A stretch of DNA of 64,000 bases from Streptomyces longwoodensis (GTDB lineage Bacteria > Actinomycetota > Actinomycetes > Streptomycetales > Streptomycetaceae), in contig NZ_KQ948558.1 of assembly GCF_001514125.1 (NCBI RefSeq), forward strand, positions 266,708-330,707, given 5' to 3'. The notes under the pieces were generated by a model. That model ran no database searches, had not been told where the DNA came from, and worked only from the letters and a program-made list of their open reading frames with translations. Made by a program: the position numbers and the translations under genes. This document shows, one piece after another, positions 16,614 to 24,688 of this stretch. The number at the start of each line of letters is the position of its first letter. The stretch's first letter is position 1.

Positions 16614-16640
16614 CAACTCGTCTGAGCCCATGACGAGTTG
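16614..16640. other. 9-bp inverted repeat overlapping a TTGACG element
   Basis: CAACTCGTC and GACGAGTTG separated by 9 bases, just after the kinase gene. The right arm overlaps TTGACG (16638-16643). Either a weak terminator for the kinase gene or an operator in the promoter of the next gene, which starts 215 bases later. Confidence 0.35.
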
Positions 16641-16854
16641 ACGCTTGCGCCTGCCCATCTCGCGAGGTGGGAACCGGTGAAAGGGAACCAACTACTCCGC
16701 CGATGCGTACTATCGCTTCCCACGGCACACGGCACCCGTCAGGTCGCCCTTCGCCGCAACGACAGCCACGAGACACTCAACGCCTCGTCGACCCACCGAG
16801 TTTCCAGCGGTCCGGGCGGACACTGCCGACCGAGTCCGCGGAGAGGTCAGCGCC

Positions 16855-17691
16855 ATGTCCGAGAACACCACGGCCACCACCGAACTGGCATCCCAGTACG
16901 CCTCGCAGGTGACCACCGACCTCGAGCGCAACGTCGAGGAACAGGCCCGCCTCAGCGCCGAGATCGCCGCGCTCCAGGAGCAGTTGACCACGCTCCAGCA
17001 CGACCACACCGTGCTCGTGAACCTGCAGCAGGCCCTCGGCCTCGCCCCCTCCGCCCCCGCCGGACCGACCACCACGCCCACGGTGCCCGCGCCCCGCAAG
17101 AAGGTGGCCGCCGCGACGGAGACCCCGAAGAAGCCGCAGGCGAAGAAGACGTCGCCCGCCGCCGGCCGCGCGAAGAGCACCAAGTCTGCGGCCTCCAGGG
17201 CTGCTTCCACTGGCGCCAAGTCCGCGACACCCCCCGCGGGCAAGACCGCCAAGGCGGTCACCAAGGCCGCCAAGTCCACCAAGTCCCCCGCGTCCGCCGC
17301 ACCCACGGCCGGCAAGAGCGCCAAGTCCCCCGCGTCCACGCCCGCCAAGAGCCACAAGCCGGCCGCCGTGCCCGCGGACCGGCCGACGCTGGTCGACCTG
17401 GTGCGGGAGCACCTCGCGGAGCAGTCCGAGCCGCGCTCCGCGGCGGAGATCGCCACCACCCTCGGCCGCGCCCACACCGACCGGGCCGTGAAGCCCACCG
17501 TCGTGCGCACCACGCTGGAGGCGCTCGTCGCCAAGGGCCAGGCGCAGCGCACCCGTCAGGGACGCTCGGTGTTCTACACCGCGCCCGACGCCCCCGAGCA
17601 GCAGACCGGGCAGACCGGTCAGGCCGGACGGACCGACCTGACCGACCGGACCCCGGCGGCCCCCGACTCCCGTTCCGAGGACGCCGCCTGA
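16855..17691 (+). CDS. Coiled-coil / Ala-Lys-rich / winged-helix protein
   Basis: 278 residues. Residues about 8-60 form a heptad-rich coiled coil (LERNVEEQARLSAEIAALQE). About 80-175 is a Lys/Ala/Ser/Pro-rich stretch like histone-H1 tails (repeats of AKSTKSPAS type). About 176-243 is a winged-helix-like domain (LVDLVREHLAEQ, then EIATTLGRAHTDRAVKPTVV and GRSVFYTA). The C-terminus is polar. The layout suggests an oligomeric nucleoid-associated or regulatory DNA-binding protein, but no experimentally defined family is recognised. Monocistronic, followed by a hairpin terminator. Confidence 0.7.
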   Translation: MSENTTATTELASQYASQVTTDLERNVEEQARLSAEIAALQEQLTTLQHDHTVLVNLQQALGLAPSAPAGPTTTPTVPAPRKKVAAATETPKKPQAKKTSPAAGRAKSTKSAASRAASTGAKSATPPAGKTAKAVTKAAKSTKSPASAAPTAGKSAKSPASTPAKSHKPAAVPADRPTLVDLVREHLAEQSEPRSAAEIATTLGRAHTDRAVKPTVVRTTLEALVAKGQAQRTRQGRSVFYTAPDAPEQQTGQTGQAGRTDLTDRTPAAPDSRSEDAA

Positions 17692-17698
17692 CGACGGG

Positions 17699-17733
17699 CG
17701 GGCGTCGGCCCGGGCTCGGGCCCAGGACGCCCG
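17699..17733. terminator. Bidirectional terminator
   Basis: Outer stem CGGGCGTC/GACGCCCG and inner stem GGCCCG/CGGGCC with loop GGCT, 8 bases after the winged-helix gene and facing the thioesterase gene from the other side. Confidence 0.65.
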
Positions 17734-17797
17734 CGTCGCCGTACGACCGCACGGGAACCGCTCGGTGGGCGCGGAGCGGTCCTCCGCCTCGGGTGCT

Positions 17798-18586
17798 TCA
17801 GGCGCGCTCGGCCACGTACAGGCTCTGCGTACCGCGGCCGAGCGGCCCCTTGGTGTCGTGCAGGGCGGACTCGGCCAGGCCGACGCCCCCGCCGTCCACC
17901 ATGGTCCGGGCGTCCAGGCACACCCACTCGCCCTCGGGGTGGCGGTGCAGGCTCACGGTGAGGTCGGCGTTGACGAAGACGTAGCGGTGGAAGTCGAGCG
18001 CGGCGCTCACGCCGTTGCCGGAGTCGGCCGCGGTCAGCACCCGGCTCAGCGGCGTGATCTCCTCCCCCGCGACCAGGGGCACGCGCATCCGCATCCAGGC
18101 GGTGGCCGGGCCGGTCTCCAGGAACGAGCCCGTGGCGAAGCACACGTCCATGGCGGTGTGGTAGCCCTGCTCCCACGGCACCGGGAAGAACTGCGCCGGG
18201 GAGGCGTCCTCGGGTCCGGGTACCTCGGGGGCCGGTGACACGTCCGGCACCGAGCCGGGCACGGCCCGCATCGACAGGGCTGTCGCCCGCATGACCTCGT
18301 CGGCGCCGTCGGGGGTCAGCGCGACCTCCACCAGTTCGACGCTGCGCCCGGAGCGCAGTACCCGCCGGGAGACGGTCAGCGGCCGCAGGGGAACGGGCCG
18401 CCTGATCTCGTACGTCAGCCGGGCGACCCGCATCCCCGGCCGCGGCGCGACGGCCAGGCCGAGCAGCGCGGCGGGCGGCCCGGCGTGCTGCGCGTCGGCG
18501 TCCCAGGGGCCCCGGGCGTACCCGGTGGGCAGGAACCTGGCGTCGTCCGCACGCTCGTAGAACGCCTCGACGTCCGACACCGGCAT
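17798..18586 (-). CDS. TesB-like acyl-CoA thioesterase (double hot-dog)
   Basis: 262 residues, ATG with GAGGAGGG 6 bases upstream. N-terminal hot-dog: HAGPPAALLGLAV near residue 33 and RLTYEIRRPVPL near 55. C-terminal hot-dog: MRVPLVAGEEITPLSRVLTAADSGNG near 165-190 and DFHRYVFVNADLTVSLHR. The domain pair is typical of actinobacterial thioesterase-family proteins that hydrolyse acyl-CoA. Stand-alone gene. A 14-bp palindrome of the type bound by fatty-acid TetR regulators lies 45-58 bases upstream. Chain-length preference unknown. Confidence 0.8.
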   Translation of the reverse strand: MPVSDVEAFYERADDARFLPTGYARGPWDADAQHAGPPAALLGLAVAPRPGMRVARLTYEIRRPVPLRPLTVSRRVLRSGRSVELVEVALTPDGADEVMRATALSMRAVPGSVPDVSPAPEVPGPEDASPAQFFPVPWEQGYHTAMDVCFATGSFLETGPATAWMRMRVPLVAGEEITPLSRVLTAADSGNGVSAALDFHRYVFVNADLTVSLHRHPEGEWVCLDARTMVDGGGVGLAESALHDTKGPLGRGTQSLYVAERA

Positions 18587-18630
18587 GACTGGCCCTCCTC
18601 GCGGCAGGATGCACGTGGAGGTCATGTTAC

Positions 18631-18644
18631 TGAGCGCTTGCTCA
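18631..18644. promoter_or_regulatory. Palindromic operator candidate
   Basis: TGAGC-GCTT-GCTCA upstream of the thioesterase gene. Similar palindromes are bound by TetR-type regulators of fatty-acid metabolism in actinobacteria; no such regulator is encoded next to it. Confidence 0.45.
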
Positions 18645-18689
18645 TCCGTCGCGGCAGTTGTCGTACCGGACCGGTGGCCCGGTCGGCTC

Positions 18690-19136
18690 CTAGCGGTCCG
18701 CCAGCGCGATGCGCACGGTGATCCGCTTGCCGACCGGCTCGCGCTGCACGTCGAACCCCTCGGCGACGGCCATCACGATCTCCAGGCCGTGCTGCCCGAC
18801 CCGGCCGACATCCGCCGCGCGGGCGACCGGCAGCACCGGTTCGGAGTCCCACACCATGATCTCGACACTGTCCCCGGCGAGCCGCAGGTCCAGCAGGACC
18901 GGCCCCGGCGCGTACTTCCGCGCGTTGGTGACCAGCTCGCTGACCACCAACTGCGACACGTCCATCGCCCGCTGGGAGACCGGCACGCCGTGCTCGTCCC
19001 GCATCCGGGAGAGGAAGTCCGCGGCAAGGTGGCGGGACTGCGCGATGCAGCTCCCGTCGCCCTCCAGGACCAACGTGGTCTGTTTCGTCGTCGTGTACGG
19101 CGCCGCGTCGTCCTCGCCCATGGGCGCGGGTTCCAC
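18690..19136 (-). CDS. Anti-sigma-type ATPase (HATPase_c_2, RsbW-like)
   Basis: 148 residues from GTG 19136, chosen because GAGG lies 8 bases upstream and a promoter-like sequence ends at 19173; a longer start at 19163 would be nearly leaderless. GHKL fold: N-box VVSELVTNARKYAP near residue 78, then VWDSEP and a GRVGQHGLEIV G-box. Such proteins bind sigma factors or phosphorylate STAS anti-anti-sigma proteins. It is clearly related to the ATPase at 44809, sharing DEHGVPVS, YAPGPVLLDLR and GRVGQHGLEIV. The sigma-B-type promoter just upstream suggests feedback in a stress circuit. No STAS gene is adjacent. Confidence 0.85.
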   Translation of the reverse strand: MEPAPMGEDDAAPYTTTKQTTLVLEGDGSCIAQSRHLAADFLSRMRDEHGVPVSQRAMDVSQLVVSELVTNARKYAPGPVLLDLRLAGDSVEIMVWDSEPVLPVARAADVGRVGQHGLEIVMAVAEGFDVQREPVGKRITVRIALADR

Positions 19137-19172
19137 AGTGGTCGCCTCAGTTACCCCGTTCACACCGGTCGC

Positions 19173-19197
19173 GTACCCGCGATCCCACGGAGCAGGC
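19173..19197 (-). promoter_or_regulatory. Sigma-B-type promoter for the ATPase gene
   Basis: On the minus strand: GCCT, 15 bases, GGGTAC. It exactly fits GNNT-N14-16-GGGTAC and ends 37 bases before GTG 19136. Confidence 0.5.
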
Positions 19198-19333
19198 CTA
19201 CGAGTTTCCGGACCCCTGCCGAACGCCGGGTCGATCCGTGGGGTCGCCCGTCCGGGTCATGCAGGACCAGGCCGTTTGCGGGTAGAGGGACGGCGTTGGA
19301 CCGACCAGAACTTCTCCCGTGAGGAACCGTGGA

Positions 19334-19756
19334 ATGACCGATGACGCCTACCTCGCCCTGCTGACCGGTCCGGGCGCGACGCTCGGTGTGCCGCCGGCGG
19401 CGGTCGGCGAGCTGGCCTTCATGGACACGCCCGCGGTACGGGCGTGGCTCGACGCGCAGGGGGTCACTCCGACGTCCCCGGAGCTGCGCCTGCTGCCCCC
19501 GGAGCAGACCGCCGCGCTGCCGGAGGACGCCGAGCGGCTGCCCGTGCCCCTCGGCGACGAGGAGTTGAGCCGTCTGCGCCACGAGACCGCCCCGCAGGAC
19601 GTGGCCCGGCTGGAGCAGGAGCTGCTGGCCTACCGCGACTGCGCGGACGGCCGTGAGGCGCTGCTGGCCCGTGCCGTCGCCGCCGGCGTGCCGCCGTACC
19701 GCATCGCGGAGCTGACCGGCGAGGACCTGGCCGCGGTGGAGGCCGTGGCCGGCTGA
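19334..19756 (+). CDS. Streptomyces-type hypothetical protein (possibly DUF6003)
   Basis: 140 residues, ATG with GAGGA 8 bases upstream. Mostly helical and acidic. Recognisable segments are AVGELAFMDTPAVRAWLDAQG near 24-43, ERLPVPLGDEEL near 70 and a C-terminal VAAGVPPYRIAELTGED resembling a small helix-turn-helix. I recall this pattern from the DUF6003 family but cannot verify it. No signal peptide or membrane helix; function unknown. Ends with a strong hairpin. Confidence 0.75.
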   Translation: MTDDAYLALLTGPGATLGVPPAAVGELAFMDTPAVRAWLDAQGVTPTSPELRLLPPEQTAALPEDAERLPVPLGDEELSRLRHETAPQDVARLEQELLAYRDCADGREALLARAVAAGVPPYRIAELTGEDLAAVEAVAG

Positions 19757-19761
19757 CGCAC

Positions 19762-19789
19762 CGCGGGCCCGTAGGTACCGGGGCCCGCG
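19762..19789. terminator. Bidirectional terminator
   Basis: CGCGGGCCC and GGGCCCGCG form a 9-bp stem with a 10-base loop between the convergent genes ending at 19756 and 19830. Confidence 0.65.
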
Positions 19790-19829
19790 ACGTCCCTTGC
19801 CCTCCGCCCCCCCGCTCCCCCAGCCCCCG

Positions 19830-20528
19830 TCAGGCGGCCGGCCGCGTCTGCGGTCGCCACACGACCAGGCTCTCCACCGTGTACGACAGCTCGGTGGCGG
19901 AGGAGTCGGGGGGCGGGTGGTAACGGCCCGCGCACACCGAGAGGTTGACGATGAGGTGGGCGTGCCAGTCGCGTCCCACGCCGCGTCCGTCGGAGAACAC
20001 CGTGGCGCCGTTCAGCGTCCAGACCACGTCGCGCCGGCCGCACGTGACGCCGAGGTCGACCACGCCGCCGGGGCGGACCGCCTCGTCCCGGACGTACTCG
20101 CCCGCCTGCCGTACGTGGTTGGTGAGTTCGAGCAGGTCGGGGTTGTCCGGGTGGTACTCGAACAGGTCGACCTCGTTGCCGCCGTCCCGCCAGGTCCAGA
20201 TCGCCGGCCAGGCGCCGAGGCCGACGGGCAGGCGCACCCGGGCCTCCAGCCGGTCCCCGGTGCGGACCTCGAAGCCCTCGGGGCTGCCCTCCGTGGTGAG
20301 CAGGCCGGTGTCCCACAGGCCGTCGGCGCGGCGCGTGGCGCGGAACGTCCCGGTCCGGCTGTGGTCCGGGGCGTCGGTCAGGTGGTCGAGCTTGTTGTCA
20401 CCCGGGTTGGTGGGGCCCCCGTTCGGATAGGCCCAGGACCGCCCGGCGACCCACTGGTGCTCCGACGCGAAGTCGGCGGTGAAGACGACCTGCCACACCG
20501 TGGCCCCCTGGCTCGACGGGAACGTCAT
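19830..20528 (-). CDS. GH16-like (concanavalin/glucanase-fold) protein
   Basis: 232 residues without a signal peptide. The segment AWPAIWTWRDGGNEVDLFEYHPDNPDL near residues 105-130 contains an E-V-D-L-F-E motif, matching the catalytic EIDxxE of GH16 beta-glucanases. W-residues upstream and a late VNLSVCAGRYHPP fit the jelly-roll fold. A missing secretion signal is odd for a GH16 enzyme; it may act on an internal glucan or be secreted without a signal. The upstream region carries a large hairpin and three CACGCGTG palindromes. Confidence 0.7.
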   Translation of the reverse strand: MTFPSSQGATVWQVVFTADFASEHQWVAGRSWAYPNGGPTNPGDNKLDHLTDAPDHSRTGTFRATRRADGLWDTGLLTTEGSPEGFEVRTGDRLEARVRLPVGLGAWPAIWTWRDGGNEVDLFEYHPDNPDLLELTNHVRQAGEYVRDEAVRPGGVVDLGVTCGRRDVVWTLNGATVFSDGRGVGRDWHAHLIVNLSVCAGRYHPPPDSSATELSYTVESLVVWRPQTRPAA

Positions 20529-20546
20529 CGGACAGGGCGGTTCTCC

Positions 20547-20580
20547 CCCCGGGCGCCCGGTCCATGCCGGGCGCCCGGGG
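20547..20580. terminator. 14-bp hairpin between two leftward genes
   Basis: CCCCGGGCGCCCGG and CCGGGCGCCCGGGG with 6-base loop TCCATG. It could terminate the gene ending at 20681. It also lies only 19 bases before the GH16-like start and would enclose its likely ribosome site (GGGGAG), so leader control is possible. Confidence 0.5.
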
Positions 20581-20594
20581 ACGGCGGTCGTCTT

Positions 20595-20650
20595 TCACGC
20601 GTGTGAGTGAGCCCGTCACGCGTGAGAGTGAGTCGTCCGTCACGCGTGTG
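20595..20650. promoter_or_regulatory. Triple CACGCGTG palindrome array
   Basis: TCACGCGTGTGAG (20595), TCACGCGTGAGA (20616) and TCACGCGTGTG (20640), starts 21 and 24 bases apart (about two helical turns). Located 67-122 bases upstream of the GH16-like gene. Probable cooperative operator; the regulator is unknown. Confidence 0.6.
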
Positions 20651-20680
20651 GGGGAAGGGCCGGGGGCGCCGGGCCCCGGG

Positions 20681-20998
20681 TCAGCCCTCCGAGTCGATGC
20701 CCGTGACCGCCGCCGGTCCCAGGGGGGCGCGCGACTCGTCCAGACCGACGGCGTTCAGCGCGGAGGCGGCGATGCGCTTGGCCTCCCGTTCCGCCTCGGG
20801 ACCGCTGCTCGCGTCGACCGTCAGGCGCAGGGTGAAGGTGTCGTCGTCGTTGACGGTGAGGACGTCGAGGTCCTCCTCGGTCCCCAGGTGGGTGCGGTGC
20901 GGGTCCTCCGGGCGCAGCGCCCGGGCCAGCTCCGTCCGCGTGTCCGGCCCGGCTCCGCCGGTGAACGTCCCGGGCACCGAGATGACGTACGTCGTCAT
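20681..20998 (-). CDS. Small conserved-looking hypothetical protein
   Basis: 105 residues, ATG (MTTYVISVPGTFTGG) with GGGAGGAAT upstream. Compact alpha/beta composition (LDVLTVNDDDTFTLRLTVDAS, then EREAKRIAASALNAVGL), resembling a ferredoxin-like fold with two strands and a helix. No catalytic motif visible. A near match to the sigma-B-type promoter (GGAT-N15-GGGTAG) lies about 30 bases upstream. Cytoplasmic; function unknown. Confidence 0.7.
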   Translation of the reverse strand: MTTYVISVPGTFTGGAGPDTRTELARALRPEDPHRTHLGTEEDLDVLTVNDDDTFTLRLTVDASSGPEAEREAKRIAASALNAVGLDESRAPLGPAAVTGIDSEG

Positions 20999-21066
20999 GG
21001 CATTCCTCCCTCGGTCTCCACGCGCCTACCCCGCACCGGCGACAAGATCCCGGGAAACCCGGCGCG

Positions 21067-21324
21067 TTACGACCGTTCGGCGGGTGCGCCCGCGGCGGCG
21101 GCACCCGCGGTGCCCGTCGCCGGGCGGCGTGCCGTGGCCTCCCACAGGCACCAGGTGGACCAGAGCAGCAGGACGAGGAAGGCGGCCAGCAGGACGAGCA
21201 GGACCACCGTCTGCCGGGCCGATCCGTCGCCCCAGACGCTGCTCAGCAGCAGGCTGAGCGTCCAGGCGAGCACGCCGCCGCCGTACACGGCCCTGAGCTG
21301 TCGCAACTGAGTCACCGAACGCAT
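21067..21324 (-). CDS. Small two-helix membrane protein
   Basis: 85 residues from ATG 21324 (GGAGG 8 bases upstream). Two hydrophobic helices at about 14-31 and 39-62 with a short charged turn (WGDGSARQ), followed by an Ala/Gly-rich cytoplasmic tail. No recognisable family. It precedes the small protein at 20681 on the same strand with a 68-base gap and may share its transcript. Confidence 0.6.
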   Translation of the reverse strand: MRSVTQLRQLRAVYGGGVLAWTLSLLLSSVWGDGSARQTVVLLVLLAAFLVLLLWSTWCLWEATARRPATGTAGAAAAGAPAERS

Positions 21325-21563
21325 CGTCACCCCTCCGAGCACATCCGCCACGCGTTCCTCTGCCCGTACCCCCGTGGAGCCGCTTCACCGCACCACATTC
21401 CGGACGGATTCCGCGCGGGATCCGGCCACCTACCCCGGCGCGGCGGTCCGGCCGCCGCGATCGCGTCGCGTGCCCGGGGGCAAGACCATGGCAGGAGGAG
21501 GCACTGCCGGCGTCCCCGTACCGAGCCGGCGTCATCCGTACGCCGAACCGGGAGGTGGCCGCC

Positions 21564-22478
21564 GTGCAGGCCCTGCTCTCCGTCGTCTTCGCCCTCGGAG
21601 CGGCCTTCAGCAACGCCCTGGCGACGGTGCTCCAGCGCAAGGCCGCGCTGACCGTGCCGCGGTCCCAGGGGCTGCGCGTGGGGCTGTTGTTCGACCTGCT
21701 GCGGCGGCCCGTCTGGCTGGGCGGGATGCTCGCGGTGGTCGGCGCCGCCGTCTGCCAGGCCGTGGCGCTGGCGACCGGGCCGCTGACCGTCGTACAGCCG
21801 TTGTTCGTGCTGGAGCTGCCGCTCGCCCTGATGATCGCGACCGTCCTGCTGCACCGGCGCCTGCCGCCGCGCGGCTGGCTGGCCGTGACGGCGGTGGTGG
21901 CCGGTCTCGCGGTCGCGCTCGCCGCGGCCTCTCCCCACGGCAACCTCACCCAGGTGGCCCCGCACCGCTGGGTCGTGGCGCTCGCCGTGTCCATGGGCGC
22001 GGTGGTGGCCCTGTCCCTGGCGGCCCTGCGGCGGCCCGAGGGGCGGGCGCGGGCCGCCTGTCTGGGAGCGGCGACCGCGATCTGCTACGCGGTGACCGCG
22101 GCCCTGATGAAGGCGTCCACGCACACCCTCGACGAGGACGGGATCGTCGCGTTCTTCACCGCCTGGGAGACGTACGCGTTCGCCGCGGCCGGGGTGTGCG
22201 CGCTGTTCCTGCTGGAGAACGCCATGCAGGCCGGGCCGCTGGTCGCCTCCCAGCCGGCGCTCACCCTCGGCGACGCGACGGTGAGCCTCGCCCTCGGCAT
22301 CACCCTGTACGAGGAGGAGGTCCGCTCCGGCTGGTGGCTGCTGCCCCAGCTGTTCGGCGTGGTCCTGATCGCGGCCGGCGTCCTCGCGCTGTCCCGCATC
22401 CCCCTCACGCAGTCGCTGGTGGCACCGGACGGGTCCGAGCGCGGGACGCGCGTCCCTCCCGACGACGCCGGACGCTGA
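21564..22478 (+). CDS. DMT-superfamily transporter-like protein (EamA/NIPA type)
   Basis: 304 residues from GTG 21564 (GGGAGG 8 bases upstream); GTG 21555 is an alternative. Nine or ten helices in two halves. GAAFSNALATVLQRKAA at the start and ATGPLTVVQPLFVLELPLAL in the middle are typical of actinobacterial DMT proteins related to the NIPA magnesium-transporter-like family. The C-terminal ~25 residues are charged and cytoplasmic. Convergent with the sigma-CAP gene, 33 bases apart. Substrate unknown. Confidence 0.78.
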   Translation: MQALLSVVFALGAAFSNALATVLQRKAALTVPRSQGLRVGLLFDLLRRPVWLGGMLAVVGAAVCQAVALATGPLTVVQPLFVLELPLALMIATVLLHRRLPPRGWLAVTAVVAGLAVALAAASPHGNLTQVAPHRWVVALAVSMGAVVALSLAALRRPEGRARAACLGAATAICYAVTAALMKASTHTLDEDGIVAFFTAWETYAFAAAGVCALFLLENAMQAGPLVASQPALTLGDATVSLALGITLYEEEVRSGWWLLPQLFGVVLIAAGVLALSRIPLTQSLVAPDGSERGTRVPPDDAGR

Positions 22479-22511
22479 CGCACGGGAGACGGGGGTGCGC
22501 CTCCCCCGCCG

Positions 22512-24161
22512 TCACATGCTGGTGCCGAAGTCCTGGGTCCAGTACGGGCCGCCGTCGCCCCGGTGGACGCCCACGCCGAGGTTCTTGAAGGCGCAGTTGA
22601 GGATGTTGGCGCGGTGGCCGGGGCTGTTCATCCACGACGTCATCACCGACCGGGCCGTCTGCTGGCCCTTGGCTATGTTCTCGCCGTACGTCGACCAGCG
22701 GTACCCGGCGGCGGTGATGCGGCGGCCGGGGTCGGCGCCGTCCGGGTTGACGTGGTCGAAGAAGTCGCGGGCCGCCATGTCGTCGGAGTGGGCCTGCGCG
22801 GCGTCGCGCAGCCGGTCGTTCGACGTGAGCGGGGCACAGCCCGCCGTCCTGCGCTCCTGGTTGACCAGGGCGAGCACCTGGCCGGCGACGTCCGAGGGGG
22901 CGGGCGGCGCCGCGGCGCGCGGACTGGCGGCGGCGCTCTTCGGCGTGACCGGGCGTGGGCTGGGGGTGGGGCCGGCGGTGCGGGCGCTCGGGGTGGGGCT
23001 CGCGCTGGGGGACGGCGAGGCCGAGCGGGAGGGACGGGCGGACGGCGAGGGGGACGGTGAGGCGTCGGAGGACGGGGCGGGGGTCGGCGGCAGGGCCGCC
23101 GGGGATATCTCCGCGCCGCGCGCGGCGGTCGGCTCCTCCGTCCCCTCCCCCGGCTGGGTGATGACGTAGGTCAGACCACCGCCGGCCAGACAGGCAGCCA
23201 CGACCGCCCCGCCGACCGCCCGCCGGCGGGTGCGGCGCCTGCGCCGGGCCGCGCCGCGCGACAGACCCCGGTCCGCGGCGGTGTGCGCGCCCGGCCGCGA
23301 GGACACCAGGTGGTCGGGACCGTCGGCCTGCGGGACGACGGACCCGGCGGGCGCCAGGGTGTCCGTGGCCGCGCGGAGGCGCTCCAAGAGCAGGGGCGAG
23401 GCGGCGACCAGCGCGAGGCCCGCCAGCAGCCCCTCCGCGGGCACCAGTCCGCTCCACAGGCCCGAGCAGCGGGCGCAGTCGCGGGCGTGCCGGGCGATGC
23501 GCTTGCGCCACAGCGCGGAGGGGCGGCCGTCCCATCCGGCGAGCGTGGTGCGCAGGTCGGGGCACGGGGGCTGGGCGTCCAGGGCGCGCACGACCACCCG
23601 TGCGGCCTCCAGCTGGGCCTTCATCCGCTGGACGCGGACCGCCGTGTGCTCCGGGGTGAGTTCGAGGGCCGCGGCGACCTCGGCGCGGGTGAGCTCGCCG
23701 GCGGTCTCCAGCCACCACAGCGACAGCAGCGCCCGGTCGGCGGGCTCCAGCCAGCGCGTGGCGCGGGCCGTCTCCTGCCGTTGGCCGGACAGCTGCAGCC
23801 GCACGATGGTCAGGTCGACGAAGTCGGCGCCCGGGTCGGCGACGTCCCAGGCGTCCTCCACGGGTCCCCCGGCGGGGGTGCGGCCCTGCCAGTGGGCGCG
23901 CACCTGGTTCATGACGATGGCCACCAGCCAGGGGCGGAAGCTCTCGGGGGCGCGCAGGGTGTCCAGGGAGCCGAGGGCACGGAGCATGCTCTCCTGCACG
24001 ACGTCGTCGACGTCCACCGAGCCGTTGAGCGCCCGGCCCACGATGTTGTAGACGAGCGGGAGGTACGCGCCGACGAGCGCGTCCTGCGCCGCCTGGTCGC
24101 CCGCTCGCGCGGCGGTCACCAGTGCCGCCGTGTCCGTGGTGCTCGTCTGCGCTGACCTCAT
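22512..24161 (-). CDS. ECF sigma factor fused to zinc anti-sigma motif, membrane helix and CAP/SCP domain
   Basis: 549 residues, ATG with AGGGA upstream. Region 2 covers about 25-95 (DVDDVVQESMLRAL, RPWLVAIVMNQVRAHW) and region 4 about 138-192 (LTRAEVAAALELTPEHTAVRVQ). Then His225-x3-Cys229-x2-Cys232, the zinc anti-sigma (ZAS) motif. A basic stretch precedes one membrane helix (about 315-335) and an 80-residue Ser/Pro/Ala linker. The last ~125 residues are a CAP/SCP (YkwD-type) domain with AQAHSDDMA, DFFDHVNPDG, YGENIA, NSPGHRANIL and GVGV. Sigma factor, inhibitor and outer sensor thus form one polypeptide. Activation would need release of the sigma part by proteolysis or conformational change. 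Domain assignment is secure; mechanism is inference. Confidence 0.88.
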   Translation of the reverse strand: MRSAQTSTTDTAALVTAARAGDQAAQDALVGAYLPLVYNIVGRALNGSVDVDDVVQESMLRALGSLDTLRAPESFRPWLVAIVMNQVRAHWQGRTPAGGPVEDAWDVADPGADFVDLTIVRLQLSGQRQETARATRWLEPADRALLSLWWLETAGELTRAEVAAALELTPEHTAVRVQRMKAQLEAARVVVRALDAQPPCPDLRTTLAGWDGRPSALWRKRIARHARDCARCSGLWSGLVPAEGLLAGLALVAASPLLLERLRAATDTLAPAGSVVPQADGPDHLVSSRPGAHTAADRGLSRGAARRRRRTRRRAVGGAVVAACLAGGGLTYVITQPGEGTEEPTAARGAEISPAALPPTPAPSSDASPSPSPSARPSRSASPSPSASPTPSARTAGPTPSPRPVTPKSAAASPRAAAPPAPSDVAGQVLALVNQERRTAGCAPLTSNDRLRDAAQAHSDDMAARDFFDHVNPDGADPGRRITAAGYRWSTYGENIAKGQQTARSVMTSWMNSPGHRANILNCAFKNLGVGVHRGDGGPYWTQDFGTSM

Positions 24162-24448
24162 GTGCCGTTTCCCTGTCGTCGACGCCGAATGGTGCTTGTC
24201 CGTCGTAGGGGAGATCCCTGAGGGAGCACCGCATAACGGTTTTCGGCAGAGCGTTCGACGACAGGGGAACCGCTCCGGCGTCCGGCGCGCAAGGAGGGGG
24301 ATCACACCGGGGGCCGTCCGGTGGACGCGCGCGGGCTCGTCGCGTCCGTTCGAGTGGGGTCGGGGCCGGGACAGAAGCGGGGTGGGCGAGACGGGCGTTG
24401 AGGTGTCGTTGGGCACGACCATCCACCGCCGTCGGAAGGACCACCACG

Positions 24449-24538
24449 ATGCGACGTACCGCTCTGCTCGCCCTCTGCGCCCTCATCTCCGCCGGAGCGA
24501 CCGGCTTCTTCGCCACCAGCGCGCTGCGCAACCGCTGA
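24449..24538 (+). CDS. 29-residue hydrophobic peptide
   Basis: ATG 24449 with GGAAGGA 9 bases upstream and a TGA at 24536. The peptide starts MRRTALLALCALISAGATGF: two arginines, one membrane-length hydrophobic helix and a short basic end (ALRNR). It sits 287 bases from the divergent sigma-CAP gene and could be a small membrane regulator of it. Too short for statistical confidence, but ribosome site, codon bias and helix all agree. Confidence 0.5.
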   Translation: MRRTALLALCALISAGATGFFATSALRNR

Positions 24539-24688
24539 GACGGCCGCCCGCCGCCCGACGCCCGACCACCGCTCACCGGCTGCTGTCCGGTCGGCCGGTG
24601 GGGGTGGGACGGCGCTGACGGGGGCGGGGGCCGTTCGCAGGGCGTGCCGTGCCGCGGCGGGGAGTGCCGTCGCAGCGGGTCGGCCGCG

